NCBI GenBank assembly: GCA_002728565.1 | Contig: PBUX01000034.1 | Span: 1 to 10,590 of the forward strand | DNA length: 10,590 nt | Origin: Methanobacteriota archaeon | GTDB taxonomy: Archaea; Thermoplasmatota; Poseidoniia; Poseidoniales; Thalassarchaeaceae | Direction of reading: 5' to 3' | Shown: piece by piece, positions 1 through 6,487 of the stretch | Numbering within the stretch: position 1 is the stretch's first letter | Layout: each line of letters starts with the position of its first letter | The notes under the pieces: generated by a model | The model's input: only the letters and a program-made list of their open reading frames with translations | The model's database searches: none | Told to the model about the DNA's origin: nothing | Program-made: the position numbers and the translations under genes

Positions 1-557
1 ACCATCAGAAGCCCAAAGCTCCTAAGATTCATTCCATGAGCTCTTGCCTGAATGCCATGACTATATTCATGAATTACAAGGGTGACAATAAGTGCTAGGG
101 CAGGCCACCAGAATGGAACGAAGCTGGTCACACCTGGGATAAATACAAGATCTCTAGCTGGGATGTAGTCATCCCTGGGGCTGATCGCAGTCTCAATTGC
201 ACTTGCAAAGAGTAGTAGGATTACCAGCAGCATCACAATAAAGCAGAGCCATATTGAGAACTCACCATATTTTCTCCAGAGACTCTTTCTTCTGGAAATG
301 AAGTTCAATGCCTTCTTTCCTCTATTGGTTCTGAGCATGAGGATAATTCCGAGAACCCTAGTTGCGTTAAATCGGTCTAGATAACCCATTTCTTCAGAGT
401 AAATTAGTGCATAGTACCAAAAGGCAAGGAAAATTACCAGTAATGGCGGCATACCTAAAATGTAAAGCAGATAGAGTGTTACAATTGGTAGTAGGAAGGA
501 TCTTCTGACCCTTGGCTCTTCGGACACATTTGTTGACGGCGCCCACGTACTCTTCAA
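1..557 (-). CDS. Site-2 protease family (M50) membrane zinc metalloprotease, N-terminal part, cut by window edge
   Basis: Reading the minus strand from about 557 down to base 1 gives an open frame of 185 residues that runs off the window. It is strongly hydrophobic: membrane segments lie near residues 25-50, 100-120 and 143-165. The last of these carries HEYSH (bases 57-71, residues 163-167), the HExxH zinc-binding and catalytic motif placed inside a membrane helix as in site-2 proteases, followed by GIQARAHGM, the usual continuation of that helix. The family cuts membrane-embedded substrates; the substrate here is unknown. The second zinc ligand (an NPDG-like motif) would lie beyond the window. 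No ATG sits before the first membrane segment after the in-frame stop at 567-569, so I chose TTG at 557; GTG at 527 is the alternative. Family confident, start uncertain. Confidence 0.8.
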   Translation of the reverse strand, partial: MKSTWAPSTNVSEEPRVRRSFLLPIVTLYLLYILGMPPLLVIFLAFWYYALIYSEEMGYLDRFNATRVLGIILMLRTNRGKKALNFISRRKSLWRKYGEFSIWLCFIVMLLVILLLFASAIETAISPRDDYIPARDLVFIPGVTSFVPFWWPALALIVTLVIHEYSHGIQARAHGMNLRSFGLLM

Positions 558-578
558 CCTGCGTCTTCAATGCGGAAG

Positions 579-593
579 TGAAAATACATAGGA
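579..593. promoter_or_regulatory. AT-rich TATA-like element shared by two divergent genes
   Basis: The 51 bases between the protease start (557, minus) and the small coiled-coil gene (609, plus) contain one AT-rich stretch, GTGAAAATACATAGG. An archaeal TATA box lies about 26 bases before the transcript start. Centred near 586, this element would place starts close to 560 on the minus strand and 612 on the plus strand, practically at both start codons, as expected for leaderless mRNAs. This is inference from spacing and composition only. Confidence 0.3.
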
Positions 594-608
594 CCGAATC
601 TGCAGATC

Positions 609-791
609 ATGGCGGCTATCGGGGGGGCGGATAAGAGAAGCTTCAACAGAAGGGTGGATTCGATAGCTAGGGAAAGAGACAGCATTAGAAGACTTCTGGA
701 ACAAGCGAGAATTTCTTCAATAGTGGTTGAAATCAAATCTTTAGAGAAGAGGCTAGATGAAATTGAGAGCCTCCTATCAGGTCGAAAATGA
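609..791 (+). CDS. Small charged coiled-coil protein, function unknown
   Basis: ATG at 609 opens a 60-residue reading frame ending in TGA at 789-791. I do not recognise the family. The sequence is highly charged and almost wholly helical in character, with two stretches suggestive of a coiled coil: about residues 13-32 (rich in Arg and Glu) and 39-57 (EIKSLEKRLDEIESLL, with leucine/isoleucine at heptad-like spacing). It has no membrane segment, signal peptide or cysteine. The opposite strand is also open here (554-736), but that product is a low-complexity Leu/Ser peptide, while the plus-strand product looks like a soluble protein and uses AGA/AGG arginine codons like the neighbours. Its stop codon directly abuts that of the convergent nuclease gene. 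It could be a small adaptor or nucleic-acid-associated protein, but nothing shows this. Confidence 0.5.
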   Translation: MAAIGGADKRSFNRRVDSIARERDSIRRLLEQARISSIVVEIKSLEKRLDEIESLLSGRK

Positions 792-1364
792 TCAGTTGCT
801 TATCGAGTCAAGTAAATTGCTCTCAGGCAACGATTCGATAGATCTGGCTCCATCCGACTTGCTGATTAAAGCAAGGAATCTGTGGAGGGCCATCCCCTCC
901 TTCCAGTCTAGGAACTGGGAACCTGTTGCCGTCAATGGAAGAGGTGGAATGCTTCTAGAAAGATGGCGCAACTTCCCGGTTAAACCATCGACATTGACCT
1001 TGAAAATTCGCCAACTGTCACCCCTAACCCCCTTTAGTCTGAATGCATAGAGGGGTAGCAGCCCACAATCTTCACCAGTTGTCTTCAATGCGTTGTACTG
1101 GTCCTTAGTTCTACCAGAGAGGTAAATCTTGTCTTTTTTTGAGGATTTCACCTCTATTGGAAAGCACATGTCCCCTCTCAGGGCTAATATGTCACCAGTC
1201 CCCTCCGAACCGCTTCCAGGGGCTCTAACAACTAGAAAAGGACGTTGAATAATTTGCATGGCCTTCGCCCTTTCAATCTCACTACAAGATCTGGTAACAG
1301 CTCTCACTCCGTTGATTTCACCAGCGAGAACCGCACGCAGCTCCCGTTCATATGGGCCCGCCAT
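792..1364 (-). CDS. hjc: Archaeal Holliday junction resolvase Hjc, enlarged
   Basis: This is an archaeal Hjc-family structure-specific endonuclease, which cuts four-way junctions in recombination. The restriction-endonuclease-like active site can be followed: an N-terminal ERE with E8 at the helix 1 position, VVRAPGSGSEGTGDI with D58, then PIEVKSSK with E71 and K73. The spacing D-(12)-E-x-K matches Pyrococcus Hjc. The SGRTKDQY and WRIFKV segments continue the fold. Two things are unusual. About 20 extra residues separate helix 1 from the first core strand. A tail of about 65 residues with no recognised fold follows the core, giving 190 residues against the usual 120-140. I chose ATG at 1364; TTG at 1376 would add four residues. 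It follows the macro-domain gene on the same strand, 43 bases downstream, so the two are probably cotranscribed. Confidence 0.85.
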   Translation of the reverse strand: MAGPYERELRAVLAGEINGVRAVTRSCSEIERAKAMQIIQRPFLVVRAPGSGSEGTGDILALRGDMCFPIEVKSSKKDKIYLSGRTKDQYNALKTTGEDCGLLPLYAFRLKGVRGDSWRIFKVNVDGLTGKLRHLSRSIPPLPLTATGSQFLDWKEGMALHRFLALISKSDGARSIESLPESNLLDSISN

Positions 1365-1407
1365 GCGACTACCCAATTCTCAGGGTTATTGAGGACATCG
1401 GCTCAAT

Positions 1408-2049
1408 TCACTGTATCTTGCCCTTTCGGTAATCCCTTGTCCTGTCGACACCAGGAAACTGGTCTTCACCATCTCTGTATATTGTCTTCATATTGTTGAG
1501 GAAGTTGTCCTCGTTTGTGACAATCAAAACGCTACGCACTCCTGGATCTTTTTCCCCATCCAACCATTCTAGAATAATCTCCATTGTCATTCTAGCTACC
1601 TCCCTGTGTGGGTATGCGAACACATCTGTCCCCAATGGTGGGAGGACCAATGTCTCCCTTTCCTTAATTCCATCCAGCTCTTCGAAAAGAGCCAGATATG
1701 AGTTCCTTAGCAACTCTCGTCTAAAGTTGTCCTGCGTAGGCCTCCTACAATCAGGACCAACTACATGAATCAGGCTAGAGGCAGGCAAATCGAATCCAGG
1801 TGTCGTCACGGCCTCTCCAACACCACAAGGTTGCAAATTCAACTTCCTCCTCTCCTTCGCTATTCCTGCACAATAATCACGAAGCCCCTGGCCTGCTGCG
1901 TCATGCATCCTCTCGTCCAAGCCCTCCCTGCCAGCAAGCCTGCTATTAGCTGGAATAACCATCACATCCCCTGGAACGCCAACTATATTGCCGTAGAGAA
2001 CCCTCACCTGGCCGTGGTTGCAATCTCTGACAATTACAACCTCTGCCAT
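1408..2049 (-). CDS. Macro-domain (ADP-ribose-binding) protein
   Basis: A single macro domain fills this 213-residue protein. In order: VPGDVMVIPANSRLAG (residues 25-40) holds the PAN asparagine N35 that in family members contacts the distal ribose; GLDERMHDAAG (43-53) is the usual Gly-Val-Asp...Ile-His-Ala-Ala-Gly loop; CGVGEAVTTPGFDLP (75-89) and IHVVGP (94-99) match CxxGEAxxTxGxxLxxxxVIHxVGP; LPPLGTDVFAYP (136-147) is the second phosphate loop. Macro domains bind or hydrolyse ADP-ribose, O-acetyl-ADP-ribose or ADP-ribosylated proteins and nucleic acids; which applies here cannot be told. The second loop has Asp where GTGVFGYP-type loops have Gly, and the first lacks the tight double Gly (REGLD), so activity may differ from MacroD enzymes. 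ATG at 2049 was chosen; TTG at 2058 would add three residues. Downstream is hjc. Confidence 0.85.
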   Translation of the reverse strand: MAEVVIVRDCNHGQVRVLYGNIVGVPGDVMVIPANSRLAGREGLDERMHDAAGQGLRDYCAGIAKERRKLNLQPCGVGEAVTTPGFDLPASSLIHVVGPDCRRPTQDNFRRELLRNSYLALFEELDGIKERETLVLPPLGTDVFAYPHREVARMTMEIILEWLDGEKDPGVRSVLIVTNEDNFLNNMKTIYRDGEDQFPGVDRTRDYRKGKIQ

Positions 2050-2138
2050 AGTCACCAAAGGAGGCCATATGATTTGTATTCATCGCTTGGTGGATTAGCA
2101 AAATATTGGGAAGGGTTGATGCCCTATTGCCCCCTCCG
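2050..2138. promoter_or_regulatory. Divergent promoter region between macro-domain and RAM-domain genes
   Basis: These 89 bases separate two divergently read genes and must hold both promoters. For the plus strand, AAAATATT (about 2100-2106) is a TATA-like candidate that would start a transcript near 2130, giving an almost leaderless mRNA for ATG 2139. For the minus strand, the reverse complement of 2073-2083 (AATACAAAT) would start one near 2054, close to ATG 2049. Both are AT-content guesses. Confidence 0.3.
2057..2098 (+). other. Shine-Dalgarno-like AAAGGAGG followed by a 9-codon mini-ORF
   Basis: Bases 2057-2064 read AAAGGAGG, the strongest Shine-Dalgarno match seen in the window. After CCAT comes ATG (2069) opening a 9-codon frame MICIHRLVD that stops with TAG at 2096-2098, upstream of the RAM-domain gene. 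The frame differs from that of the RAM gene. It could be a leader peptide, but the 4-base spacing is short and the product has no known sense, so chance is quite possible. Confidence 0.15.
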
Positions 2139-2378
2139 ATGGCCATGTCGGTTGGATACGTGTTGGTTGATGTAGAGCCGGGCACCGAGCACAGCGTCTT
2201 CGAGGCCGCTTCCGCACTTTCTTTTGTTTCAGACTCTCAGATTCTCTTTGGAGAGCACGATCTGATATTGAAAATCGATGCAGAAACAATCGGAGAAATA
2301 GCCCGCATGGTCGTTGAATCGATACGATCAATCGAAGGCGTCACCAATACAAAGACGCTGGCTTGCGCGGAGATTTAA
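2139..2378 (+). CDS. Stand-alone Lrp/AsnC-type ligand-binding (RAM) domain protein
   Basis: From ATG 2139 the product has 79 residues (ATG 2145 gives 77; TTG 2106 gives 90 but adds a poorly structured leader). SVGYVLVDVEPGTEHSVF, then DSQILFGEHDLILKIDAE and IARMVVESIRSIEGVTNTKT follow the beta-alpha-beta-beta-alpha-beta pattern of the RAM domain: YVLV first strand, helix of VFEAASAL, the GEHDLIL strand and the Ile-Glu-Gly-Val turn with a final TKT strand. There is no DNA-binding helix-turn-helix, so this is a SraL-type (stand-alone RAM) protein, a family that binds amino acids and forms oligomeric rings, sometimes modifying full-length Lrp proteins. Partner and ligand are unknown. It may be read alone, with a hairpin right after its stop codon. 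Confidence 0.75.
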   Translation: MAMSVGYVLVDVEPGTEHSVFEAASALSFVSDSQILFGEHDLILKIDAETIGEIARMVVESIRSIEGVTNTKTLACAEI

Positions 2379-2400
2379 TTTGGCCGGGGAGGCCAATTTA
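2376..2400 (+). terminator. Hairpin directly after the RAM-domain stop codon
   Basis: TTGGCC (2380-2385) pairs perfectly with GGCCAA (2391-2396) around a GGGGA loop; after one T-T mismatch TAA (2376-2378, the stop codon itself) pairs with TTA (2398-2400). A short T run follows. Archaeal termination usually depends on T-rich tracts rather than hairpins, so this may be a transcript-end stabiliser instead of a terminator. Confidence 0.35.
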
Positions 2401-2435
2401 CCCTCATTGGGATAGAAAATAGCCATTTTCCTCCT

Positions 2436-2449
2436 ATTATTATTAATAC
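2436..2449 (+). promoter_or_regulatory. TATA-box region of the MC1 gene
   Basis: ATTATTATTAATAC is the most AT-rich stretch ahead of the MC1 gene. Its centre lies about 40 bases before ATG 2483, so a start about 26 bases downstream would leave a leader of roughly 12-15 bases that just includes the GGAGG site. This suits a strongly expressed chromatin protein. Confidence 0.45.
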
Positions 2450-2469
2450 CTGAATGTTTCAGTAAGCAC

Positions 2470-2474
2470 GGAGG
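2470..2474 (+). promoter_or_regulatory. Shine-Dalgarno site of the MC1 gene
   Basis: GGAGG lies 8 bases before ATG 2483, an ideal spacing. It is stronger than the sites of most other genes in the window, fitting an abundant protein, and it fixes the start codon. Confidence 0.6.
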
Positions 2475-2482
2475 CAAACCAT

Positions 2483-2746
2483 ATGGGAGAGAAAAAATAC
2501 TTCGTATTGATGAAGAACGGGAAGGACACTGCGCAGGTTTTCCATAGCAGACAACCTAGGGGAGCAGCTTTGAAAGCTGCTTCAAGAGGAGAAACGGATA
2601 TCCACCTGAGAGAGAGAGGAACAAACAGAGTTCACGTTTTCTCTGGAGAGAAAAAGAAGGTACCAAAGGGACCAAACGCGCCAGATTGGCTACCGGACAT
2701 GATCAACAGAGCTAATGTGAAGAAGCTTCGAATCGATCGAATCTGA
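2483..2746 (+). CDS. MC1-family archaeal chromosomal (DNA-bending) protein
   Basis: The 87-residue basic product matches the non-histone archaeal chromatin protein MC1 along its whole length (about 93 residues in Methanosarcina). Recognisable blocks are YFVLMKNGKD (6-15), the RQPRGAALKAASRG block (23-36), the LRERGTNRVHVF block (42-53) and APDWLPDMI (66-74), which correspond to the family's KQPRqAALKAAnRG, LRERGTKKVHVF and rPaWMPeKI blocks. MC1 binds DNA as a monomer through its beta sheet and bends it sharply; the tryptophan of the last block (W69 here) is part of the DNA-contacting arm. The acidic/basic loop between 54 and 66 (GEKKKVPKGPN) is shorter than in some relatives. It appears to be a single-gene unit with its own TATA region and ribosome site. 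Confidence 0.92.
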   Translation: MGEKKYFVLMKNGKDTAQVFHSRQPRGAALKAASRGETDIHLRERGTNRVHVFSGEKKKVPKGPNAPDWLPDMINRANVKKLRIDRI

Positions 2747-2820
2747 GTACCAATACTTCAGAAATTAAGACCCATTGTGTGCGGACGCCTTATCAGTAGT
2801 CTGAGTGAGAAACTTAGCCC

Positions 2821-5181
2821 CTACTCGTCTTCTTGCACGTCATTCCTAGGTATGACGTTGATAATTCCACCAGCCAATACCATTATCCATCCCATCCAAA
2901 CCAAGTGACTTCCCTGAAGTTCATGTACAGTTACTCTGACTCTGTCAACTTCGCTTGTATCGCCCATGAACATAGAATCTAGAAGATCATTAGACTGAAA
3001 GACGTCCAATATCACGATTATGTCTCCGGTTAGTAGGGACAGTCTATCCACCTCCGAACGAGCACTTACCAATCCGCTTGGTGAATCGAACCTCAGCATC
3101 CCAGGCATCAGCTCACCAAGATATTCCCCGTCCCTGCTGATTTCAATGACGACCCCGACGTACCCATCCCCAATTCCGAAATCATAATCTCGGTCATAGG
3201 ATGATATTATCTCCACATCGGTAAAAGTCATCTCATAACCACGATGACTAATTGGTTGATCCTTCACCAAGGTGACCAAATGAGATGGATCGGACCTACT
3301 AACAAGCGTTGTAGTCAATACATGACCAACCAATAGCAGAATTATGCCAAGATGGGAGAAGTGAGAGGATAGAGTCCTGACCCTAGATGCGACCTTAGGT
3401 GACCTAGGGCCCTTCTCTCTAATTACTGGAATGACTTTTTTTGATGTCTTCCATAGTTGCCTAACGGTCGGTGGAATTGCAAAAACTAACCATGCGAGGA
3501 TAAACATGGAAAGGCCGCCTCTGTCTATTCCTGATACAACAGGCAGATCTGGATCACCGGGTAGAATAAGCGAGTCTGAATAGATCGATAAGACAATTGA
3601 TGATAGCAGAACCAGTACAAAAAGTGTAGAACCGCGTGCAGAACTCATGCTCGGTCCCCACGCATAAAATGTGAGCCCTATTCCCAGAAGGGCGATCATT
3701 GGGGCCCCATAAAGCTCATGAGCGACTAAATTTGTGCTATCAATCTCCACAGTAAGGAGCAACCAAGTTAGCATCAGGAAGGTCAGTCCTACGAACCAGG
3801 GAAAAGCTCTCGCGAGTGCGTATCTTTTCTTCGCGTCACTGAATAAATTGAGGAGATTGATATCGTCGCCTTCCTCGGGTAACAACCATATCAATATGAA
3901 TGGAATCATCCCAATCATTGACTGTTGCCAATCAGCCACCCAAGCCCAAGTTGAGATTACCATTAGGATAACCCCTGAAGCCACCCATTGGGCGGGCGGA
4001 TCCTCATAATCTCCGAAGACCAAGAGAATTAGAAATGCTAGTCCGACAACAAGAACCGCACTAGATCCAATCCAAAATCCAATAATTATGTAGAATAGAA
4101 CAACTGAAAATGCCAAAATTCCGTTTTTTTCAAAAAGACTGACTTTGCCACTTGCTTCCAGGCTCTTTGCTTGCTGCCTAAATAAATGAAGGAAAGCAAG
4201 AAAACCCAACATGACCACAAAAAACAGATATGTTGCAACCTCCAAGCCCACTGCACTTATTTCCACAATCTGCATAATTCTGAGATAAGGGTCACTAGCC
4301 ATAGATCCCTGGCCATCGGCTACAAATGCGTGGACGGAATACCAGACTCCATTAGCTCTGGTAACCAGTGTAGCATGCATCGTAAGGGCACCAACAATCA
4401 TGGCTAAAGCAGGTGTTGAAGAGAACCTACCAACTTTTCCAGGCCTAGCTCTAGCATGAATGATTGCTAGCAGACCTATCCAAGGTAATAGCGAACCAGT
4501 TTCCACAGGATCCCAAGCCCAATAGCCCCCCCAATCTAGCACAGTGTATGCCCAAAGGCCCCCTAAACCGATTCCTAGGGTACCTATTACGAACGAATAC
4601 CTAGCCCACTGGATCAGATTTTCATGAGTCTTTTCAGGATCCTCATCTCTGATCAATCCTGCAATTCCAATACTGGCTGTGGCCAAACAAAGTGAGTAGT
4701 AACCGAAAACAAGTGGCGGGTGAACTACCATCAGATCAGTCTGAAGGAGCGGGTTCAATTCGCCTCCAATCAAGTTTTGAGAACTCCTAAATGGCCTCAT
4801 GATGAAACAAATTATCAGAATTGCCGATGTCCATCCATGCATAATCCTTACTTCAATTGACGCCGAGTCAGAATTCCGCGACATCACCCAGGTTACTAGG
4901 CCAAGTAGGGCCGCCCACAGTAATAGCGGTCCGGACCGGCTCCCCCAAACTGCAGAAATCCGATATGCGAGTGGCAAGCCATCCCCCACATATCTTGAAA
5001 CTAGATCCAGAGTACTAGCCTCAATTATGAAGGCCGCAGAGAGAAAGAGAAAGGGAGATATCTGAGTCGCTAGTGTAACATTTTTGACAAACCTATCACC
5101 ACTACTCAATGGCCTAACTATCTGAAAAACTCCCGACAATATTGCTAGAGTGATTAGTACATTTCCTATTAGGGAGAGCAA
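2821..5181 (-). CDS. ccmF: Cytochrome c-type biogenesis protein CcmF (heme lyase subunit)
   Basis: A 786-residue polytopic membrane protein of the heme-handling (CcmC/CcmF/CcsA) superfamily. CcmF takes heme from CcmE and joins it to the CxxCH motif of apocytochromes c outside the membrane. Visible landmarks are HPPLVFGYY (H154, a conserved heme-ligand region), the tryptophan-rich WGGYWAWDPVETG motif (217-229) on the outer face, IIHARA (His near 242), and the TRANGVWYSVHAFVADGQG segment, equivalent to TRSGVxxSVHAFA. After many more membrane helices, a beta-rich extracytoplasmic domain of about 130 residues (with PGMLRFDSPSG, like the PerRxY segment of CcmF) and a final membrane helix complete it. 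It is longer than the approximately 650 residues of bacterial CcmF. The start is TTG 5181, 4 bases after the stop of the upstream reductase gene, so both share an mRNA. Confidence 0.92.
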   Translation of the reverse strand: MLSLIGNVLITLAILSGVFQIVRPLSSGDRFVKNVTLATQISPFLFLSAAFIIEASTLDLVSRYVGDGLPLAYRISAVWGSRSGPLLLWAALLGLVTWVMSRNSDSASIEVRIMHGWTSAILIICFIMRPFRSSQNLIGGELNPLLQTDLMVVHPPLVFGYYSLCLATASIGIAGLIRDEDPEKTHENLIQWARYSFVIGTLGIGLGGLWAYTVLDWGGYWAWDPVETGSLLPWIGLLAIIHARARPGKVGRFSSTPALAMIVGALTMHATLVTRANGVWYSVHAFVADGQGSMASDPYLRIMQIVEISAVGLEVATYLFFVVMLGFLAFLHLFRQQAKSLEASGKVSLFEKNGILAFSVVLFYIIIGFWIGSSAVLVVGLAFLILLVFGDYEDPPAQWVASGVILMVISTWAWVADWQQSMIGMIPFILIWLLPEEGDDINLLNLFSDAKKRYALARAFPWFVGLTFLMLTWLLLTVEIDSTNLVAHELYGAPMIALLGIGLTFYAWGPSMSSARGSTLFVLVLLSSIVLSIYSDSLILPGDPDLPVVSGIDRGGLSMFILAWLVFAIPPTVRQLWKTSKKVIPVIREKGPRSPKVASRVRTLSSHFSHLGIILLLVGHVLTTTLVSRSDPSHLVTLVKDQPISHRGYEMTFTDVEIISSYDRDYDFGIGDGYVGVVIEISRDGEYLGELMPGMLRFDSPSGLVSARSEVDRLSLLTGDIIVILDVFQSNDLLDSMFMGDTSEVDRVRVTVHELQGSHLVWMGWIMVLAGGIINVIPRNDVQEDE

Positions 5182-5184
5182 GAG

Positions 5185-5190
5185 CTCACC
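5185..5190 (-). promoter_or_regulatory. Ribosome binding site of ccmF overlapping the upstream stop codon
   Basis: On the minus strand GGTGAG precedes TTG 5181 by 3 bases and contains the TGA stop of the reductase gene. GGTGA matches the archaeal anti-Shine-Dalgarno GGAGGTGA. It supports a TTG start and translational coupling, as no in-frame ATG is available near the first membrane helix. Confidence 0.45.
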
Positions 5191-6418
5191 ACCCGTAATA
5201 CTTCGCTCTACTATAACCGAATGCCAACATGGCCGGAACTATACTCTTGAAGTAAAGACCAGGTCTCTTCATCAGCAGCCTGACTCCTACCATCGCTTTG
5301 CCCGAAATCCCCATACTACCCATTTCATCGGGGAAACAACGGCCCATCAAAGACATCTCATCATCGGTAAGATCGAATAGTGCGTTCTTACCGCGAATAA
5401 TCTTATCATAAGGTGGGAACTCATTACTCCAGAGTCTTTGATACTCCGACAGTCTTTCAGAACTCAAATCTCCATCTGATATTGCAGCTGCAGCAGTTTC
5501 AGCCGCGAAAACCGCTGACTTGAGAGCCAAATGAGAACCACCTTCAAAAAGAGGAGAGGTAAATCCAGCAGCATCCCCAACCAAAATCAAACCATCGAAA
5601 TATGTATTTTCAAAAGGTCCAGAAATCGGGATAGTCCCCCCGAAAGCAGGATTCCCCTTTTCCTTCCACGGCGGAAGAACCTGATCTAATTCCTTGAAGT
5701 GGGTATTTTCAATAAATTCATCCAGCGACTTTTTTGCTCTTGGCCTATCTTCAGTAACTAAACCAACATTAGCTCTCCCTTCACGCTTGGGGATCATCCA
5801 CAGGTATCCTTTCTCAGCATATTCTGGCCAAATATAGAAGTCAAGATAACCGTCCGTTGGGACCCCAACCATCTCGTATTGCATTCCAGCTACAACCTTG
5901 CCTTGCGGATTGAGGGGCAACTCATCTTCTAGTTGAACTAACTTTGAGCAAACTGCAGCAACACCTGAGGCATCTATCACAATCTTTGCTAGAATTGGAA
6001 AACCATCTCCCTTTCCCTGACATAGCCAACCCTCAAACTCAGATCCCCCTGATCTGTCCATCGACTGTAGTTTGTGCCCAAGATGCAGACTAGCACCTTC
6101 CGCAACCGCCTCATCAACAATCCACCGCTCGAAAAGATGCTTCTCAAGTACGTAACCCTCTTCAGACAAGCACTTCTCAGTTCCATCAGGGAAAATGACC
6201 CTTATTCCGTGAACCCTCTTACTGATCACCTCTTCCGGCAAGTCTAGATTTAGATTCTGACATGCAATTTCAGAGATACACTCCCCGCAATGCACGGGAG
6301 TTCCGATTTCTTTGTGATCTTCAATAATGATTGTGGATAGGCCTCTCCTAGCGCATTGCAATGCCGCATTGCCTCCACCTGGACCCGCTCCTACAACAAG
6401 AACGTCACAGCTCGTCAC
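5186..6418 (-). CDS. Geranylgeranyl reductase family FAD-dependent oxidoreductase
   Basis: A flavoprotein of the geranylgeranyl reductase (GGR) family, which saturates the double bonds of isoprenoid chains in archaeal lipids, and in related members those of quinone or chlorophyll chains. It opens with the FAD-binding strand CDVLVVGAGPGGGNAA and an acidic IIIED end; PVHCGECIS carries the Cys that is conserved near the flavin in GGRs. YLWMIPKREGRANVG fits the family's YxWxFPx(7-8)GxG substrate-side motif, and LVGDAAGFTSPLFEGG is the second FAD motif. A start at GTG 6418 gives 410 residues, the usual length, and puts the FAD strand at the very N terminus; an open frame back to ATG 6595 would overlap the divergent UbiD gene and adds sequence unlike GGRs. 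The gene leads the transcript that continues into ccmF. Whether its substrate is lipid or menaquinone is undecided. Confidence 0.88.
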   Translation of the reverse strand: MTSCDVLVVGAGPGGGNAALQCARRGLSTIIIEDHKEIGTPVHCGECISEIACQNLNLDLPEEVISKRVHGIRVIFPDGTEKCLSEEGYVLEKHLFERWIVDEAVAEGASLHLGHKLQSMDRSGGSEFEGWLCQGKGDGFPILAKIVIDASGVAAVCSKLVQLEDELPLNPQGKVVAGMQYEMVGVPTDGYLDFYIWPEYAEKGYLWMIPKREGRANVGLVTEDRPRAKKSLDEFIENTHFKELDQVLPPWKEKGNPAFGGTIPISGPFENTYFDGLILVGDAAGFTSPLFEGGSHLALKSAVFAAETAAAAISDGDLSSERLSEYQRLWSNEFPPYDKIIRGKNALFDLTDDEMSLMGRCFPDEMGSMGISGKAMVGVRLLMKRPGLYFKSIVPAMLAFGYSRAKYYGW

Positions 6419-6468
6419 ACCCTCTGCCACAACCGAGCGGTAAAGCTCCTTGCAAAGAAACCCTCGGT

Positions 6469-6487
6469 CCGCCACCGTAGGTGGCGG
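6469..6487. promoter_or_regulatory. Perfect 8-bp inverted repeat in a divergent promoter region (candidate operator)
   Basis: CCGCCACC (6469-6476) and its exact reverse complement GGTGGCGG (6480-6487) flank a GTA spacer. The site lies about midway in the 105-base gap between the reductase start (6418, minus) and the UbiD start (6524, plus), 36 bases from the UbiD ATG and 50 from the reductase GTG. A 19-bp dyad between divergent genes is what a dimeric regulator recognises, and could coordinate the two respiratory transcripts. It could also fold as a hairpin in an RNA. No regulator is known for it. Confidence 0.45.

Noticed and set aside
554..736. Minus-strand 60-residue frame rich in Leu/Ser opposite the small coiled-coil gene
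   Set aside because: It is antisense to a better-looking frame, overlaps the protease start and has low-complexity hydrophobic content without a recognisable pattern.
757..1050. Plus-strand frame antisense to hjc
   Set aside because: Fully opposite a recognisable nuclease with catalytic residues; product has no recognisable features.
1245..2175. Several plus-strand frames (1245-1499, 1493-1768, 1765-2175) opposite hjc and the macro gene
   Set aside because: Shadows of coding sequence on the minus strand; products are unstructured and lack ribosome sites.
2747..2820. Possible small RNA or tRNA in the 74-base gap after MC1
   Set aside because: No cloverleaf, box C/D pair or T-rich terminator could be made convincingly; MC1 and ccmF simply converge here.
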